64,000 nucleotides of DNA. Source: Physcomitrium patens. Lineage: Eukaryota > Streptophyta > Bryopsida > Funariales > Funariaceae. The notes beneath the pieces were generated by a model. It saw only the letters and a program-made list of their open reading frames with translations, did not search any database and was not told the origin of the DNA. How positions within the stretch are numbered: position 1 is the first letter of the stretch; the number at the start of each line of letters is the position of its first letter. The DNA lies in NCBI RefSeq assembly GCF_000002425.4, contig NC_037270.1, positions 10,030,494 through 10,094,493 of the forward strand, read 5' to 3'. Positions 1 through 10,928 of this stretch are shown here, one piece after another. The translations under genes and the position numbers were made by a program.

Positions 1-392
1 GATAAGTTGGACAATCAAAGATTGGGACCATTTATCATTCAGAAATAAATCAATCTAGTGGCGTACCATTTGGAATTATCGGCTTCTATCAAGGTACATC
101 TAATTTTTCATGTTTCTCAATTGGAGCCTTATCGAGAGTCGTCTTTTTTTGGAAGAGTGCAATGTCCGCCACCTAGTATTGAGATCGAGAACCATGAGAA
201 ATACGAGGTTGAAAAGGTGTTGGATTCACGGCGAAGGTGGAGCAAGTTGGAGTATCTTGTTCATTGATGTGGCTACGACATTAATGAGCAAACGAGGGAG
301 CCAGCTGAAAATCTCGCCAATGTGTCGCAAAAGGTACAGGAGTTTCATCAATAACATCCTCATAAATCTAAGCCGGCTTGACGATAGCTTCC
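1..392 (+). pseudogene. Integrase C-terminus and chromodomain relic of A1 pol
   Basis: Translation matches the end of A2 pol: a GPFIIQK segment, the HVSQLEPYRES segment and a chromodomain (EVEKVLDSRRRWSKLEYLVH, then CGYDINEQTREPAENLAN). Two in-frame stops interrupt it: TAA replaces the CAA of the QKQINLV motif near position 48, and TGA replaces TGG of the chromodomain W-C-G-Y motif near 266. Chromodomains of chromovirus integrases are thought to guide insertion to modified chromatin. This copy cannot encode a full protein. Confidence 0.85.
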
Positions 393-518
393 TTCTGAAG
401 CTTGCTCACCCAAGAATATAAGAAAGGGGGAGAGCACCACCAAAATTCATAGGTGATGTAGTTATTTTCTCTAAGATAATGTAGAATTTTTTCAGTAGCC
501 ATAGTTTGGTCTTCTGAT

Positions 519-872
519 ATGGATAGCCAAGAGATAGATATAATGCCAGTCAGATTATCTCAACCAACTAGCTCACGAAGGCGACCTCGAGATGAAGAAC
601 TACCTACACCACGACGACAACGAAGGATACTGAGTAACCGATCATTGGTGATTGTATTTGAGTTCGAGCCTGCTTACGATGGTCAGCCAGAAGGCGTGTT
701 TGTAGGACAATTTCACAATGAGGACACGAAAGTTCATGCTTGGTCAGAAGTCAAAGGCGTGGGCTACTACCATTGACTTTAAGGACCAATGAACCACTTG
801 CCTCGTGAACAACAGTTGGAGTTCATAGCAGACATTATGCGATAGATCTTCATTTTCTTGCGTTGGTACTGA
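519..872 (+). pseudogene. A1 accessory ORF relic downstream of pol
   Basis: From ATG 519 to TGA 870-872 the frame would encode 117 residues, the same length as the homologous frame of A2 (31904-32257). It has an Arg/Ser-rich N-terminus, a LVIVFEFEPAYDGQPEGVF segment and a C-terminal PMNHLPREQQLEFIA segment. Three in-frame stops (TGA at 774, TAA just after, TAG near 843) sit where A2 has TGG, CAA and CAG, so all can be explained by C-to-T or G-to-A changes. No known domain is recognised. It lies between pol and the polypurine tract. Confidence 0.75.
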
Positions 873-908
873 TTAACAACAACATTGCTTCTCAGAGACC
901 TCGAAGCT

Positions 909-922
909 AAAGGAGGGGGTGA
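909..922 (+). other. Polypurine tract of A1
   Basis: The purine-rich run AAAGGAGGGGG followed by TGA lies directly before the LTR TGTTAGG, as expected for the plus-strand primer of an LTR retrotransposon. The same run precedes the 3' LTR of A2. Confidence 0.8.
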
Positions 923-1303
923 TGTTAGGGACATAGTCCTTAGAACCTTCTAGAAGCTTCCTAGTTGATGGAAATTGCTTGAGAAGCTTCCTAGTTGGTA
1001 GAAGATGTTAGGGACATAGTCTTTAGAAACCTTTTAGAGAAAAGTTTCTAGAACCTTCTAGAAGTAAGTTTCTGGAACCTTCTAGAAGCTTCCTAGTTGG
1101 TAGAAGTTGCTTGAGAAGCTTCCTAAATAGGAGTATATATTAGAATCGAGGCTGAAGAGTTCTTCAGTCTCGACAACACACCTCTTGGAGCTCTAGTTCA
1201 CCTCTCTGGTGTTGTTCTTGTATCCATCTGATTAATCTAGTTCTTGCTAGTTCTTCTTGAACTTCTTCTTAGATCTTGAGTCTGTATTTCTGTGTTCGTG
1301 ATA
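923..1303 (+). repeat. A1 3' LTR with heat-shock-element array, TATA box and hairpin
   Basis: 381 bp, similar to the A2 LTRs. The upstream half contains phased TTC/GAA units at exact 5-bp steps: GAA-TTC-GAA-TTC at 943-960, TTC-GAA-TTC-GAA at 1046-1063 and TTC-GAA-TTC-GAA-TTC at 1070-1092. A TATA box (TATATAT) lies at 1134-1140, followed by a hairpin at 1146-1173 with arms TCGAGGCTGAA and TTCAGTCTCGA around a 6-nt loop. A1 has a better TATA match than A2. Confidence 0.85.
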
Positions 1304-3155
1304 GTATCAAGTATTTGAAGAATCTTTTTGTAAGATTTTAAAGGTAGATATAAAGCTCTCTTTGGCTTTTAAACTTAAAATCAATAGATAGTTGGAGCAT
1401 ATTAACTAAGTTTTGAAGGAGTGTTTGAGATATATTATGAATTATCAATAAGATAATTGAACAAATCTTTTGCCATTGGTAGAATTTTCTCATAATAACA
1501 TGGTATATTTTTCTATTCAATAAATATTTTTTTTTGTTAAATATGATTATCATCCACAACTTATTACTTTTTACTTTTCAAAAGTTGATAATCCTATAAG
1601 GAAAGATTTAAAAAATGACAAGATTTGAGTTCTATACAACAATGAAGGCATAATTAAAAGAAATTCAAAAATAAATAAAAAAACCAATGCAGATGCCTAT
1701 TGCAAGTAGCAACTTTAATTCTACATTGATAAAAAGGTATGATTATTTTGTTGCAATATCAAGACTAGCCATCTTTGTGATAAGTTCAATTATCATAGGC
1801 TTAGATCATGTCTTATTTGTGAATAAATCAATTATGTTACTTATTAATTATATCTACCAAAGTCTATAAAGATCCATCTCTTATATTTCACATATCACTT
1901 CTTGAGCCATGTAAGACAATGAATAACTCAATAAGAAGACAAATGCCACCTTCTTTTATAGAAATAGATAATAATAAAAATTTCAAGATGGTAAAAGTTT
2001 TAGACTTAAGATAGCACCAAAATAGGTTGAAATAGCTTGTTCATTGATGCAGATATGATATTAGTGAATATATTTAGTAACCAACAAAGAAACTTGCAAA
2101 TGCAAAAAAAAAAAGTTGATGCTTTTCATTAACAACATCCATCAAAATCAAGATGAATATAAAATCTTTGCTATAAGAGAAACAAAATTTATAAAAGATA
2201 ATATTTTATCTTCTATCTTAATTTGTAGTTTTTATATATTTGTGGCACTAAAAAAATGAAAAATCAACAACCAACACATTCAATACAAGAGCTATCATTT
2301 ATTGACTTACCAAATGAGACATTGCAATTTTTAAGACTTTAAGATATCATAATCAAGATGAAGATCTTGAAAACTAATATGTTCCTTGAATAGATAGTAA
2401 AATACAATGCATTTGGTATCACAATCTTGGAAGGGACTTCCATTGTTTGGTACTTTTATTAGAGGTACAAACAATTTGTAATGGTCTTATGAATGTATTG
2501 TTTGAAGAAAACTACAAAAGTTTTAATAAAAATCAAATAATGGGATGGTCTTGTTGCTATAGAATGAAACATTATCAATGGCTAAGAAAATCTATCAATT
2601 ACTTTTAAAAAAAACAAAGATCAAAGTATGTGGCAAATATAATTTATCACACCTTATTCTAAGAATTACCTATATAATTAGGTAAAAGTAAATAAAAATA
2701 GATTAATTGGATAATATCTTATAAATAAGCTTTCTAAAAGCTTCATAGACATGGCTTTGACTTTACACATATTTTTAGTTCATCGATAGGTTAAAAACTT
2801 GGTCAATAAGTTAGCCATGTATCACATCTATTGATAACTTGTAGAACAATATATAAAGCTAACCTTATAAATTAAAATATGTATCTTGTAATTTGAACAC
2901 ATGTTAGAGGTCCTGTAGAACATTCCCACATAGCTCTTAGTAAGATAGTATATATGGAGGCAAGAATAAAGCCTCTTTTACTCTTGTCAATGTCCTTCTA
3001 GTCCTAAATCTTATTTTAAGACTTTTTAGTCTTCTAGTCTTTGGCAATAGCCATACTAGTTTAATATTATACCATCTTTGAGTGATTCTTTAATCTTTTT
3101 GAGTGATATAAGAGTGTATTGATTTTTTAGTTTTCTGAGATTTATATCCTTGATA
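1304..3155 (+). mobile_element. B1: decayed 3' portion of a family-B Ty3/gypsy element
   Basis: This AT-rich stretch aligns by eye with the reverse complement of the intact element B3. About 1400-1780 matches the integrase C-terminus, 1860-2130 the chromodomain region, 2254-2650 the accessory ORF and about 2650-3155 the LTR (TATA at about 2950, GGCAATAGCCAT near 3045). It is riddled with stops and indels and much richer in A+T than B3. A1 is inserted in it at 1303/1304. The exact start of its LTR is uncertain by about 15 bp because the sequence just upstream is rearranged. Confidence 0.8.
2254..2650 (+). pseudogene. B1 accessory ORF relic
   Basis: It begins with ATG-AAA-AAT-CAA-CAA-CC, corresponding to the ATG-GAG-AGC-CAA-CAA-CC start of the B3 frame. 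It keeps recognisable blocks: ACTTACCAAATGAGACATTG, the W-Y/H-x-L-G-R-D block, GGATGGTC, and the ATCAATGGCTAAG block that encodes the HYRWL motif in B3. Multiple stops make it non-coding. At codon 11 this copy still has CAA where B3 has TAA, which shows the B3 stop is derived. Confidence 0.65.
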
Positions 3156-5197
3156 CTTAGTAGTGACACCATTATTAGAATAAATACATAATAACAAAAA
3201 TTTCTTTCCATGAATCTCATCATTAGAATAAGAGTATTTTTACATGAATAAAAATAAAATAAAATCCATCAATCAATTTATATTTATTTTTTATAGAATT
3301 CCATTTAATGCAAAGTTTCATACATTTATTTTTATGAAAAATGGCTTTAAAATATTCAAGAAAAATAAAATAATATTTAAGTTAAAAATTATTTTTAAAC
3401 CTTTAATTCATATTTCTATATCTATATTCTACTTTAATTTATTCTAGAAAGTTAATTATGTAAGCAAAGTAACATCTTCAAAGAAGTTTTTGATGAATAT
3501 TTGACAATAGTTTGCAAATTATAAAACAAATTGGACATGATATACTATTTCTGAAGTTATCAAATTTTTTATAGTATGTGCTTTTTTGGATTTCATCTAT
3601 AAACCATGATTTGAAATAATATATTTCAAAAATTCTACCTATATTGTGTTAATAATATATAAATATTTTATTTTTAAAAACATCTTGATATTTATTATAT
3701 TATTTTAATATTATATTTCAATCTTTATTTAAAATAAAAATTTGATATTACATAATAAATACATGAATAGATAATAAAAAAATCTATTTATTTGTAATTA
3801 GCATAAATTTCTTAATTCCAATAAAAAAAATTAACATAGTTTAATATTATTATGATATAATCTAAAAATAATATTTATAATATAAAATTAATATAAGAAA
3901 TTTTAAATATTAATAGAATTAAAAGATTTCTAATGAAGTTGAAGATAATGTTGGATACTTGATCTTCTAATGTTACTTTCAATAGCTTAATCTCTTTTAT
4001 AATATCTCTATGTAGAAGTAATAGTCATTCAATCACTTCTAATAGAATTGCTTAAATATTTTTTATAAAAATATATTATAATCAGAATAAAAATATATAT
4101 ATTAATAAAATATATTGAGTTTTTGTTGTCTTAAAGCATTAGATTTCAAATTTTAGAAGTTAAAAAATTTTAACCAATATAATTTTATTTAAATAAGTTC
4201 TAAGATTTGGTAGTAGCACAACCATATATTTAATGGTTGTTATATAGAGTTGTCAAATTTTAAGATTCTTAGTCCAAGTCAATGCATTTATTTTTCTAAT
4301 TTTTTTCTATTTTATTTTCTATTCTTTTTCTTGAATCTAATTAATTTGATGTAATAATTTTTTATATTATGATTTTTTTTAAATATAAATATAAGATTTT
4401 ATTTTTAAAATTTTTTTTTTCTTATATGAATTTCTCAAGTTAATTTTATTGATTTTCATAATTTTTGTTTTGATAAATAGATTAATAATAACTTAGAAGT
4501 TGTTATAATTACTTGATTTATTATTCTTTAATAAAATATTTGATTTGGATAGATTTTAAATAATTTATTATTATATGAATTTACTTGAATAATAAATTAT
4601 TTTAATAAATCTAATTTTGATATTTTTAAAAATACATATTTGATATTATCTTTTAAATTATATTAATCTTTAGTTCTTTTATACTTACAGTAGCAAGTTT
4701 TCTTATTTATAGAATTAGTTTGATTGTACTTGCTTCTTTTAATTATACAACTTTTTGGCATAAACGTTGAATATTATTATTGATTTCTTACATATGCAAA
4801 GTTGTAGTAATTTCATAATTGAGGTTGCTAATATATGAGATTTATATTCAAAGAATATTAAAAAAGCTTTTAAAGATATGTAATATTTACAAATCTATCT
4901 TCATTTTAGATAAATAAAGCATCTATGGTTTGTATTCATTGTATCTTAATAATAGATAATAATAAAAAATCTACAAGTCTTATTAAAAGCAAGTAATTTA
5001 TAATTCTAACACCAAATAAATGTTTTTACAAAAGTATATAATCTTTTTAATTTTTTTTAAAAATAAACTAAATTAAAATAGTATTAAATTATATAAATAA
5101 TTAACTAATTAATCAAAGGTGGATTATCCACAAACTTAAAGAATATAGTTGAATTTATCAAAAATTGAAAATAATCTATTTAATTCTTAAAAAATAA

Positions 5198-5232
5198 TAA
5201 TGATAATAATAATAATAATAATAATAATAATA
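5198..5232. repeat. (AAT)n microsatellite
   Basis: About ten near-perfect AAT/ATA units. Confidence 0.9.
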
Positions 5233-5305
5233 GATCTTAGAAATTGTCAAGAATGTAAATCTAGACAAAATTCAAATGACCATATACTCATGTATCAATG
5301 AAGAG

Positions 5306-5310
<5 letters not shown>

Positions 5311-5372
<62 letters not shown>
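5311..5372. repeat. (TA)n microsatellite, about 30 units
   Basis: An uninterrupted TA run of about 60 bp, among the longest in the window. Further TA runs lie near 5752-5772, 6040-6080, 25285-25318, 38120-38146, 42660-42690 and 52278-52308. Confidence 0.9.
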
Positions 5373-5376
<4 letters not shown>

Positions 5377-6015
5377 ACTAAAGAGAATTAAAAAAAAAAA
5401 TTGGAACATAAAAAAATATTGACAAGACTAAAGATGGTTTCAATTTTTTTTCTTTATGTATTAGCTATGGAAAAGGTCTTATGGAAGCTTCTATGGAAAA
5501 ACAAGGCTTAAGACTTAAATATTAAGTTGTAGCATGCTTCTAAGCAAATTCTTTAAAAAAAAAAACTTATAAAAGAAGTTTTCATAGTTATGTAATATAT
5601 GTCTAAAAAACTAAATATTTATTATGCTTCTATATTAAAAAAAATTATAAAAAATATATAATTAAATAATATTTTTAATGGTTATAAAAATAATATATTA
5701 AATATATTTAAATTACATAAATTAGATAAATTTAATTCAGATAAGTAAAATATATATATATATATATATATATCTTTATATGTATTGGTAGTGTATTTAA
5801 TTTTTATATCCAAAAAATATCATAGATCCATAAATCATATAATTATATTAATATTAAATATTTTTTATTTTGTTTTATTAATAGATATAATTTTTAAGAT
5901 AAAATAACATTAAAATATTGAAATTAATTATTAATATTATTTGAATAATTATTATTTATTCTAAATTCTTAATGATACTAAATTTTAATTATATCTAAAT
6001 AATCTTAATTTTTTC

Positions 6016-6029
6016 ACACACACACACAT

Positions 6030-6080
<51 letters not shown>
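6016..6080. repeat. Compound (CA)n(TA)n microsatellite
   Basis: A CA run with one interruption passes directly into a TA run. Confidence 0.9.
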
Positions 6081-6082
<2 letters not shown>

Positions 6083-7942
6083 CAATATTATTGGATTTTA
6101 AAGTTTTAATATTGGATAAAAAATCAAATATTTTGTTTCTATATTATTATACTTAATTTTAAAATTATTAAAAATAACTCTATAATTATTTATTTTTATA
6201 GAGTTAATAATAATTATTTAACCCTGTTTCCTCTATTTTTGTCTTTTTTCATCCAATCTCCATTCTTCCATTCTCATTTCTATCTCATATTCTCAATTTT
6301 CAATCTAAACCCTGTTCTCAACTCTTATGGTTGTGATGTGAGGGGCTGCAAGCATGGTATAGTATTTATTGGATGATTAAAGGCTATGGTGAAGATTAGC
6401 ACCTTCTTTTATTAAATTGCAATGAAGACACTCCTTGATCATAAAACCTAATGAAAACACAAAGACCAAAGTCCCTCTCTCTTTAATCTATAGATGTATG
6501 TGTATGAGTGAGAGTATGTGAGTGAGTATGAATGAGAGTATGTAAGTGAAAAAATAAATGAATGAAGGAATGAATGGGTGACATTGCAAAGTAATAGTTC
6601 TTACTTCACATCTATACAAACAAACCATTGTCATGTTATAGCCTCAATCTCTCTAAGTTACTACTACTCAAAAAATATCAAAAATTTATAAGATGTACTT
6701 TTTAAAGTAATAAATATTAAGATCTTACGTAAAGATTGGGCTTCTATGAGATAATATCTAACTTTTAAAAATGCATGTTCTAATTAATAAATGAATCTTG
6801 TTTTATAAGCTTAATTTTTCTTTAAGAATATTTTCCTATACTTCTTATCTAATTAAAAGTCCATTCTTTTTTCTTATATACTTATCTATTATTGATTTAG
6901 AGATATTGAGTGATCAGTTACCTCAGTTCTTTGCTAAAGAAGAGTGAATGTAGCTACAAGCATCATTGTCATGATATAATACGGCTAACAAGTGAAAGGG
7001 TAAAAATAATATTATATTTTAGAAGATCTTATTTTAAAATATTATAGAAAATAATCTTAAAAATATACATAATAGTAAAAAGATAATTTCTATAGAAATT
7101 TAATTTGACTTGATCAATATTTGATTATTTTTATTAAGTTTTAATTACATTTTATATATGATTCCATTATAATTCTTAGGACTTATTATTGTAATTTTTT
7201 TTTTTATCTTCTATAATCAAATATTTAGTGCATTCTCAAGAAAGACTTCATGTAATATGATACGATTCATGCAATTCAATGTGCAAATATTGTGATGCTA
7301 GACAAATGACCTATTAACAATTGTCTTTGGAGTACTTTCCTTCTAAGCACGTGTGCATTAGCGTGAGCATGATTTTTTTATAAATTATATCCAATGCTTA
7401 CAATCCATTATTGAAATATAAGCATCATTCAATTAGAATCTTAATTTAATAGATTCTTTCATTTTTCAAAATCACTAGCTAGGTTGAATCTTTGAGTTAA
7501 AAGTTTATATGAGTTGATTAGTTTCATTTCTGGATTTGAAGATGATATACAAAGAGATTTGTAGTAGTATCAAAGTAAAGATCACTCACTACAAAAGAAC
7601 AATTTTATTGTTGGATATACACCTTTGTCTATGTTTGAATAATATCTATCATAATTTTGTTGTTATTCAAAGGAAACTTGCAGAAAGTGAGTTATTGCAA
7701 GGTATGTAACTGAGTATATTCAAAGATCAAAACTTCCATCACATTTCTTTCTATAGCTTTTGGAGTGAGTAATTCTTACAAAATATATCAAACCTACTTA
7801 TGTCCTCAAGTTTGAAGTTACTTTGGAGGGTGACTTCTTTCATTTTTCACTCTTCCTCTCCATCATGTCTCCTTCTCTCTGTTTGTTCTAATAATGATCT
7901 TTAATAGAAGATTGGTACTTGTATTGGTTTAAATGCTCAAAG

Positions 7943-8004
7943 TTGAAAGAATTTGGCAAGTTATTTGTTTATCTTGAAAGAATTTGGCAAGTTATTTGTT
8001 TATC
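7943..8004 (+). repeat. 31-bp tandem duplication
   Basis: Two identical 31-bp copies lie head to tail (7943-7973 and 7974-8004), each starting TTGAAAGAATTTGG, followed by a 9-bp partial third copy. No function is apparent. Confidence 0.9.
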
Positions 8005-8619
8005 TTGAAAGAACCTCCTCAATATTGCTACTCTCATTCATGTTGTGCAAACTAGAGTTATTAGAACTTTTATAAACTATGTCACTAGCATGGAGTTCCA
8101 ACATGGTGAGGTCTTATGTACCTTAGATATTATGACAATGCACATTGTTTAGAGACTTCATTAACTCTAGTCTTTTTAGACCAATTTTTATGAATTCATA
8201 ATAGAGCAAGAATTAAGCTAATTACATATATAGTAGCTACAAAAATAGTCAAATTATGATAGAAACATAAATCTAAAAATACTCAGTTAGATTTTTTTCA
8301 TTCAAAATCAGTAGTGGCATTGAAAGTGAAAATCAGTAGTTATGGCTAAGAGGTGTCCTCAGTACTATTCAATAGAGGGAGCTGGCCAATCCTCACCACA
8401 ACCTTTGATTGCCTAACAAATGCCACACCACATTCATGGACCCTCATGTCACCACAATGAGAGTTGGAAACGGGCTTTGGATTGAGAATTGGGAATGGGG
8501 GGTCCAGATGAAAATGGGGGAATGGGTTGGGATGAAAAAAGATGAAAACGTCATTTTTAATTAAATTTCATACATGACATTTTAGATAATCATATTCAGC
8601 ACCACCAAAGCAGGGCTAA

Positions 8620-9340
8620 ATGCACACTACTCCATAGGATCTGCCAACACTGTTGGGGGAATCCACCAACACTTGGAAGATGGATATAATATCTCATCCG
8701 CACATTCATTTATCCATTTTCCATCCTCTTCAGATTTTCCCACTTTGAGGAGAACTATTATGTTTGACGTGACCAGTCTGTGAGAATGGTATTGCAAGTG
8801 GTTGTAGAAGTTACTAAAAACATAACAAATTACGTCCTCCAATCCCCATTTGCAAGCACAAAGAAGGCAAAAAATGCCCTTCCTCGCAACTTCCCGGCTC
8901 CCGGACGACTCATTGTGCCCGTTAGCACCGTTTTCGTTGCTGAGGTGTCGCTTGCCTCTGTGCCAGGTCATCTTGACACTGGAGGTGAGAAGCAATGGCG
9001 ATGTGACACCAGGGCTCGTCAGCTTAAACGCGCTCTGCTGGCAGTCCAACTCAGCCGCGATTTGGGGTGCGTTGTTGGTACATATTAGCCCGGAAGTGAC
9101 CACGGAGTCCCGGTATGATTTCCACGTGTGCGGAATATTCAACAGGAATATTACGACACCCACTTTGTGGATGCGTTCTGTGCAACTGATGAGGTATGGG
9201 AGCCGATCTCGCCTTGAGCCTTCATCCCAGGTCCCCTGAGTACTGACACTTTCCTTTCAGGACCTGGATGGTTGTGTAGGGTTGGGGGTGGGGGAGGGAA
9301 CTTGCACGTTCCCCTTGTGTGTTCCAATATGTCGTGAGAT
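8620..9340. other. GC-richer patch with overlapping unrecognised reading frames
   Basis: This about 0.7 kb island is visibly GC-richer than its AT-rich flanks. It holds a 178-codon minus-strand frame (9163-8627) and a 129-codon plus-strand frame (8850-9239) over the same bases. Neither product resembles a family I know. Only one could be real, and both may be accidental given the higher GC. Possibilities are a fragment of a host gene, an exon of a gene I could not assemble, or a non-coding transcript. A G-rich stretch follows at 9280-9300. Confidence 0.3.
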
Positions 9341-10390
9341 AGCTACTGAATCAAACAAGATACTTGTGTAAGAAAAGCTGTCTACATTTTTTCGTGTTTT
9401 AGATTGTCAAGTATGTAGTGCATGGGATTCTATTTTATTTTATTTTCTGTAGCTATGTTATTGAGATTATTTCGTAAATGAATGTATATGTATGTATTTG
9501 TTGGTTGTTTTTTATGTTTTTGTATTGTGTTAGGTGTGAGTGTCAAATGTTTGTTTGACTTGGATTAGATATGACGAACTAGGTCCACAAGAAGGTGGGT
9601 CCTTGTTAAGATGATACTACACATCTCCATCTAAGATAAGATTGGAACACCCTGTATAATTGCCTTTTTTAAGGGCATTATATGCAAATTCTCTCATTAA
9701 GTAGCAATTGGGTAAACTATGTGATGTACCATTTGTAACTATTTTTTTTTTGTTCGATATTTTGTAAGACCACAACACAAGTTTAATATAAAAAAAATAT
9801 CGCATTCAATGCATGTGCTTATAAAATGGTAAAAAATTAAAATACATTAAAAAAGTTCATTGTCATTATTATTTTTGAAAAGGTCAGTTTTAATACTTTT
9901 GAATGTTACAAGATGAAAAAGCCACAAGAGCATTATTTTGATACTAGTACATTTTTTTTGTTGAACATCAAAATAATACAAGTTTTGATGAAATGCTTTC
10001 TGTGACTTTCTTGGTTCATTCCTCATGCAAAAATCGATTACTCTAGTTCATTTAAGTCATATTACCATCTTTAATCTATAACAAAAACAATAAAACCCAC
10101 TCACCTTTTAATCCAAACATATTTTAAGTACCAATCAACTTACATAAACAAGGTAATAAATGATACAGCACAAAATATGTCTATAAATTTGAGAGGTTAA
10201 ACACGTGTCGAAAGTGGACAAAGAACTAAATTGTTGTAAAAAGATGGAACCTAATTGCATCGAATATTCTCACAATTCAAATACAAAGTAAAACCATTGT
10301 GATATAGACCACTTGAAACTAGCAAAAGAATGAATTCGTCACTGTTCAAAGCTATAATCCAAAACAAAAATTAAAAAGTGAAATAGGGTC
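9341..10390. other. AT-rich spacer
   Basis: No gene, transposon similarity or structured repeat seen. It separates the GC-richer patch from the gene island that starts near 10390. Confidence 0.6.
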
Positions 10391-10928
10391 AAGCCATGGA
10401 CAGATCCGGAAGGCGCCAAGATTGTCAAATGGTGGGGATAAGAAGTGGATTAGGCGGGGCTGGAATACGCAGTCATTCCCATGTTGGTCAGACTCGGGAT
10501 GAAACTCAGGATCAGCGCGTGGCAGTGGACCGACAAACTCCATTCCGCCAAATCCCCGTTCCGCGGGTTTCGCTCTGTCTATTTGCCGGTCTTTAACTCT
10601 AGGTAACGTCCGGTCCCGTTAACGCCGGGAAGTAGATGGAGATCAAGGAGACTCAATCGAGACCCCAAAGTGTTTTGGGGATTTCGATTGCGCGGGCTGG
10701 GGATAACGGGGTACCGTGCGGTAGCTCTCTGATTGCCGGGCACCGGCATGTGGGGCTGGCTGTGGACTTTCCGGCCCTGCCTCGCCGATCGGTGTCGCAA
10801 TCGTCGCGGGCTGTTGGTTGGGGTCGCTCCTGCTCTTTTTTCTCCTGGAGGTTGCTCTTCATGCGGATAGCATCGTGGATGAGAGAGGGCATTGATAGTA
10901 TTCTGAAAGCAGGTCGCGCGCTCAGACG
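10390..10928 (+). promoter_or_regulatory. GC-rich 5' region of the small four-exon gene
   Basis: Base composition switches abruptly from AT-rich to GC-rich near 10390 and stays so up to the ATG at 10929. This is compatible with a promoter and 5' UTR. Long overlapping frames on both strands here (for example 11210-10653 minus) are best read as effects of the composition. No clear TATA box was found. Confidence 0.35.

Larger units (their letters stand above)
1..1303 (+). mobile_element. A1: 3' part of a family-A Ty3/gypsy chromovirus, truncated by the window edge
   Basis: The segment holds, in order, the integrase C-terminus and chromodomain relic, an accessory reading frame relic, a polypurine tract (about 909-922) and a 3' LTR (923-1303). 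Each part aligns by eye with the more complete copy A2 at 26612-32699. The LTR starts TGTTAGGGACA and ends near TGTTCGTGATA. The element's 5' part lies outside the window, so its target duplication cannot be tested. The DNA to the right (1304 on) is the interior of a different, older family-B element in the same orientation, so A1 appears to be nested in B1. Confidence 0.9.
3156..8600. other. AT-rich intergenic DNA without recognisable genes
   Basis: About 5.4 kb of very AT-rich sequence. I see no protein homology and only short reading frames with low-complexity Lys/Asn/Ile/Phe composition. It contains several microsatellites, listed separately, and a 31-bp tandem duplication at 7943-8004. 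It is probably decayed transposon DNA, but I could not align any part of it to families A, B or C. Confidence 0.6.
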
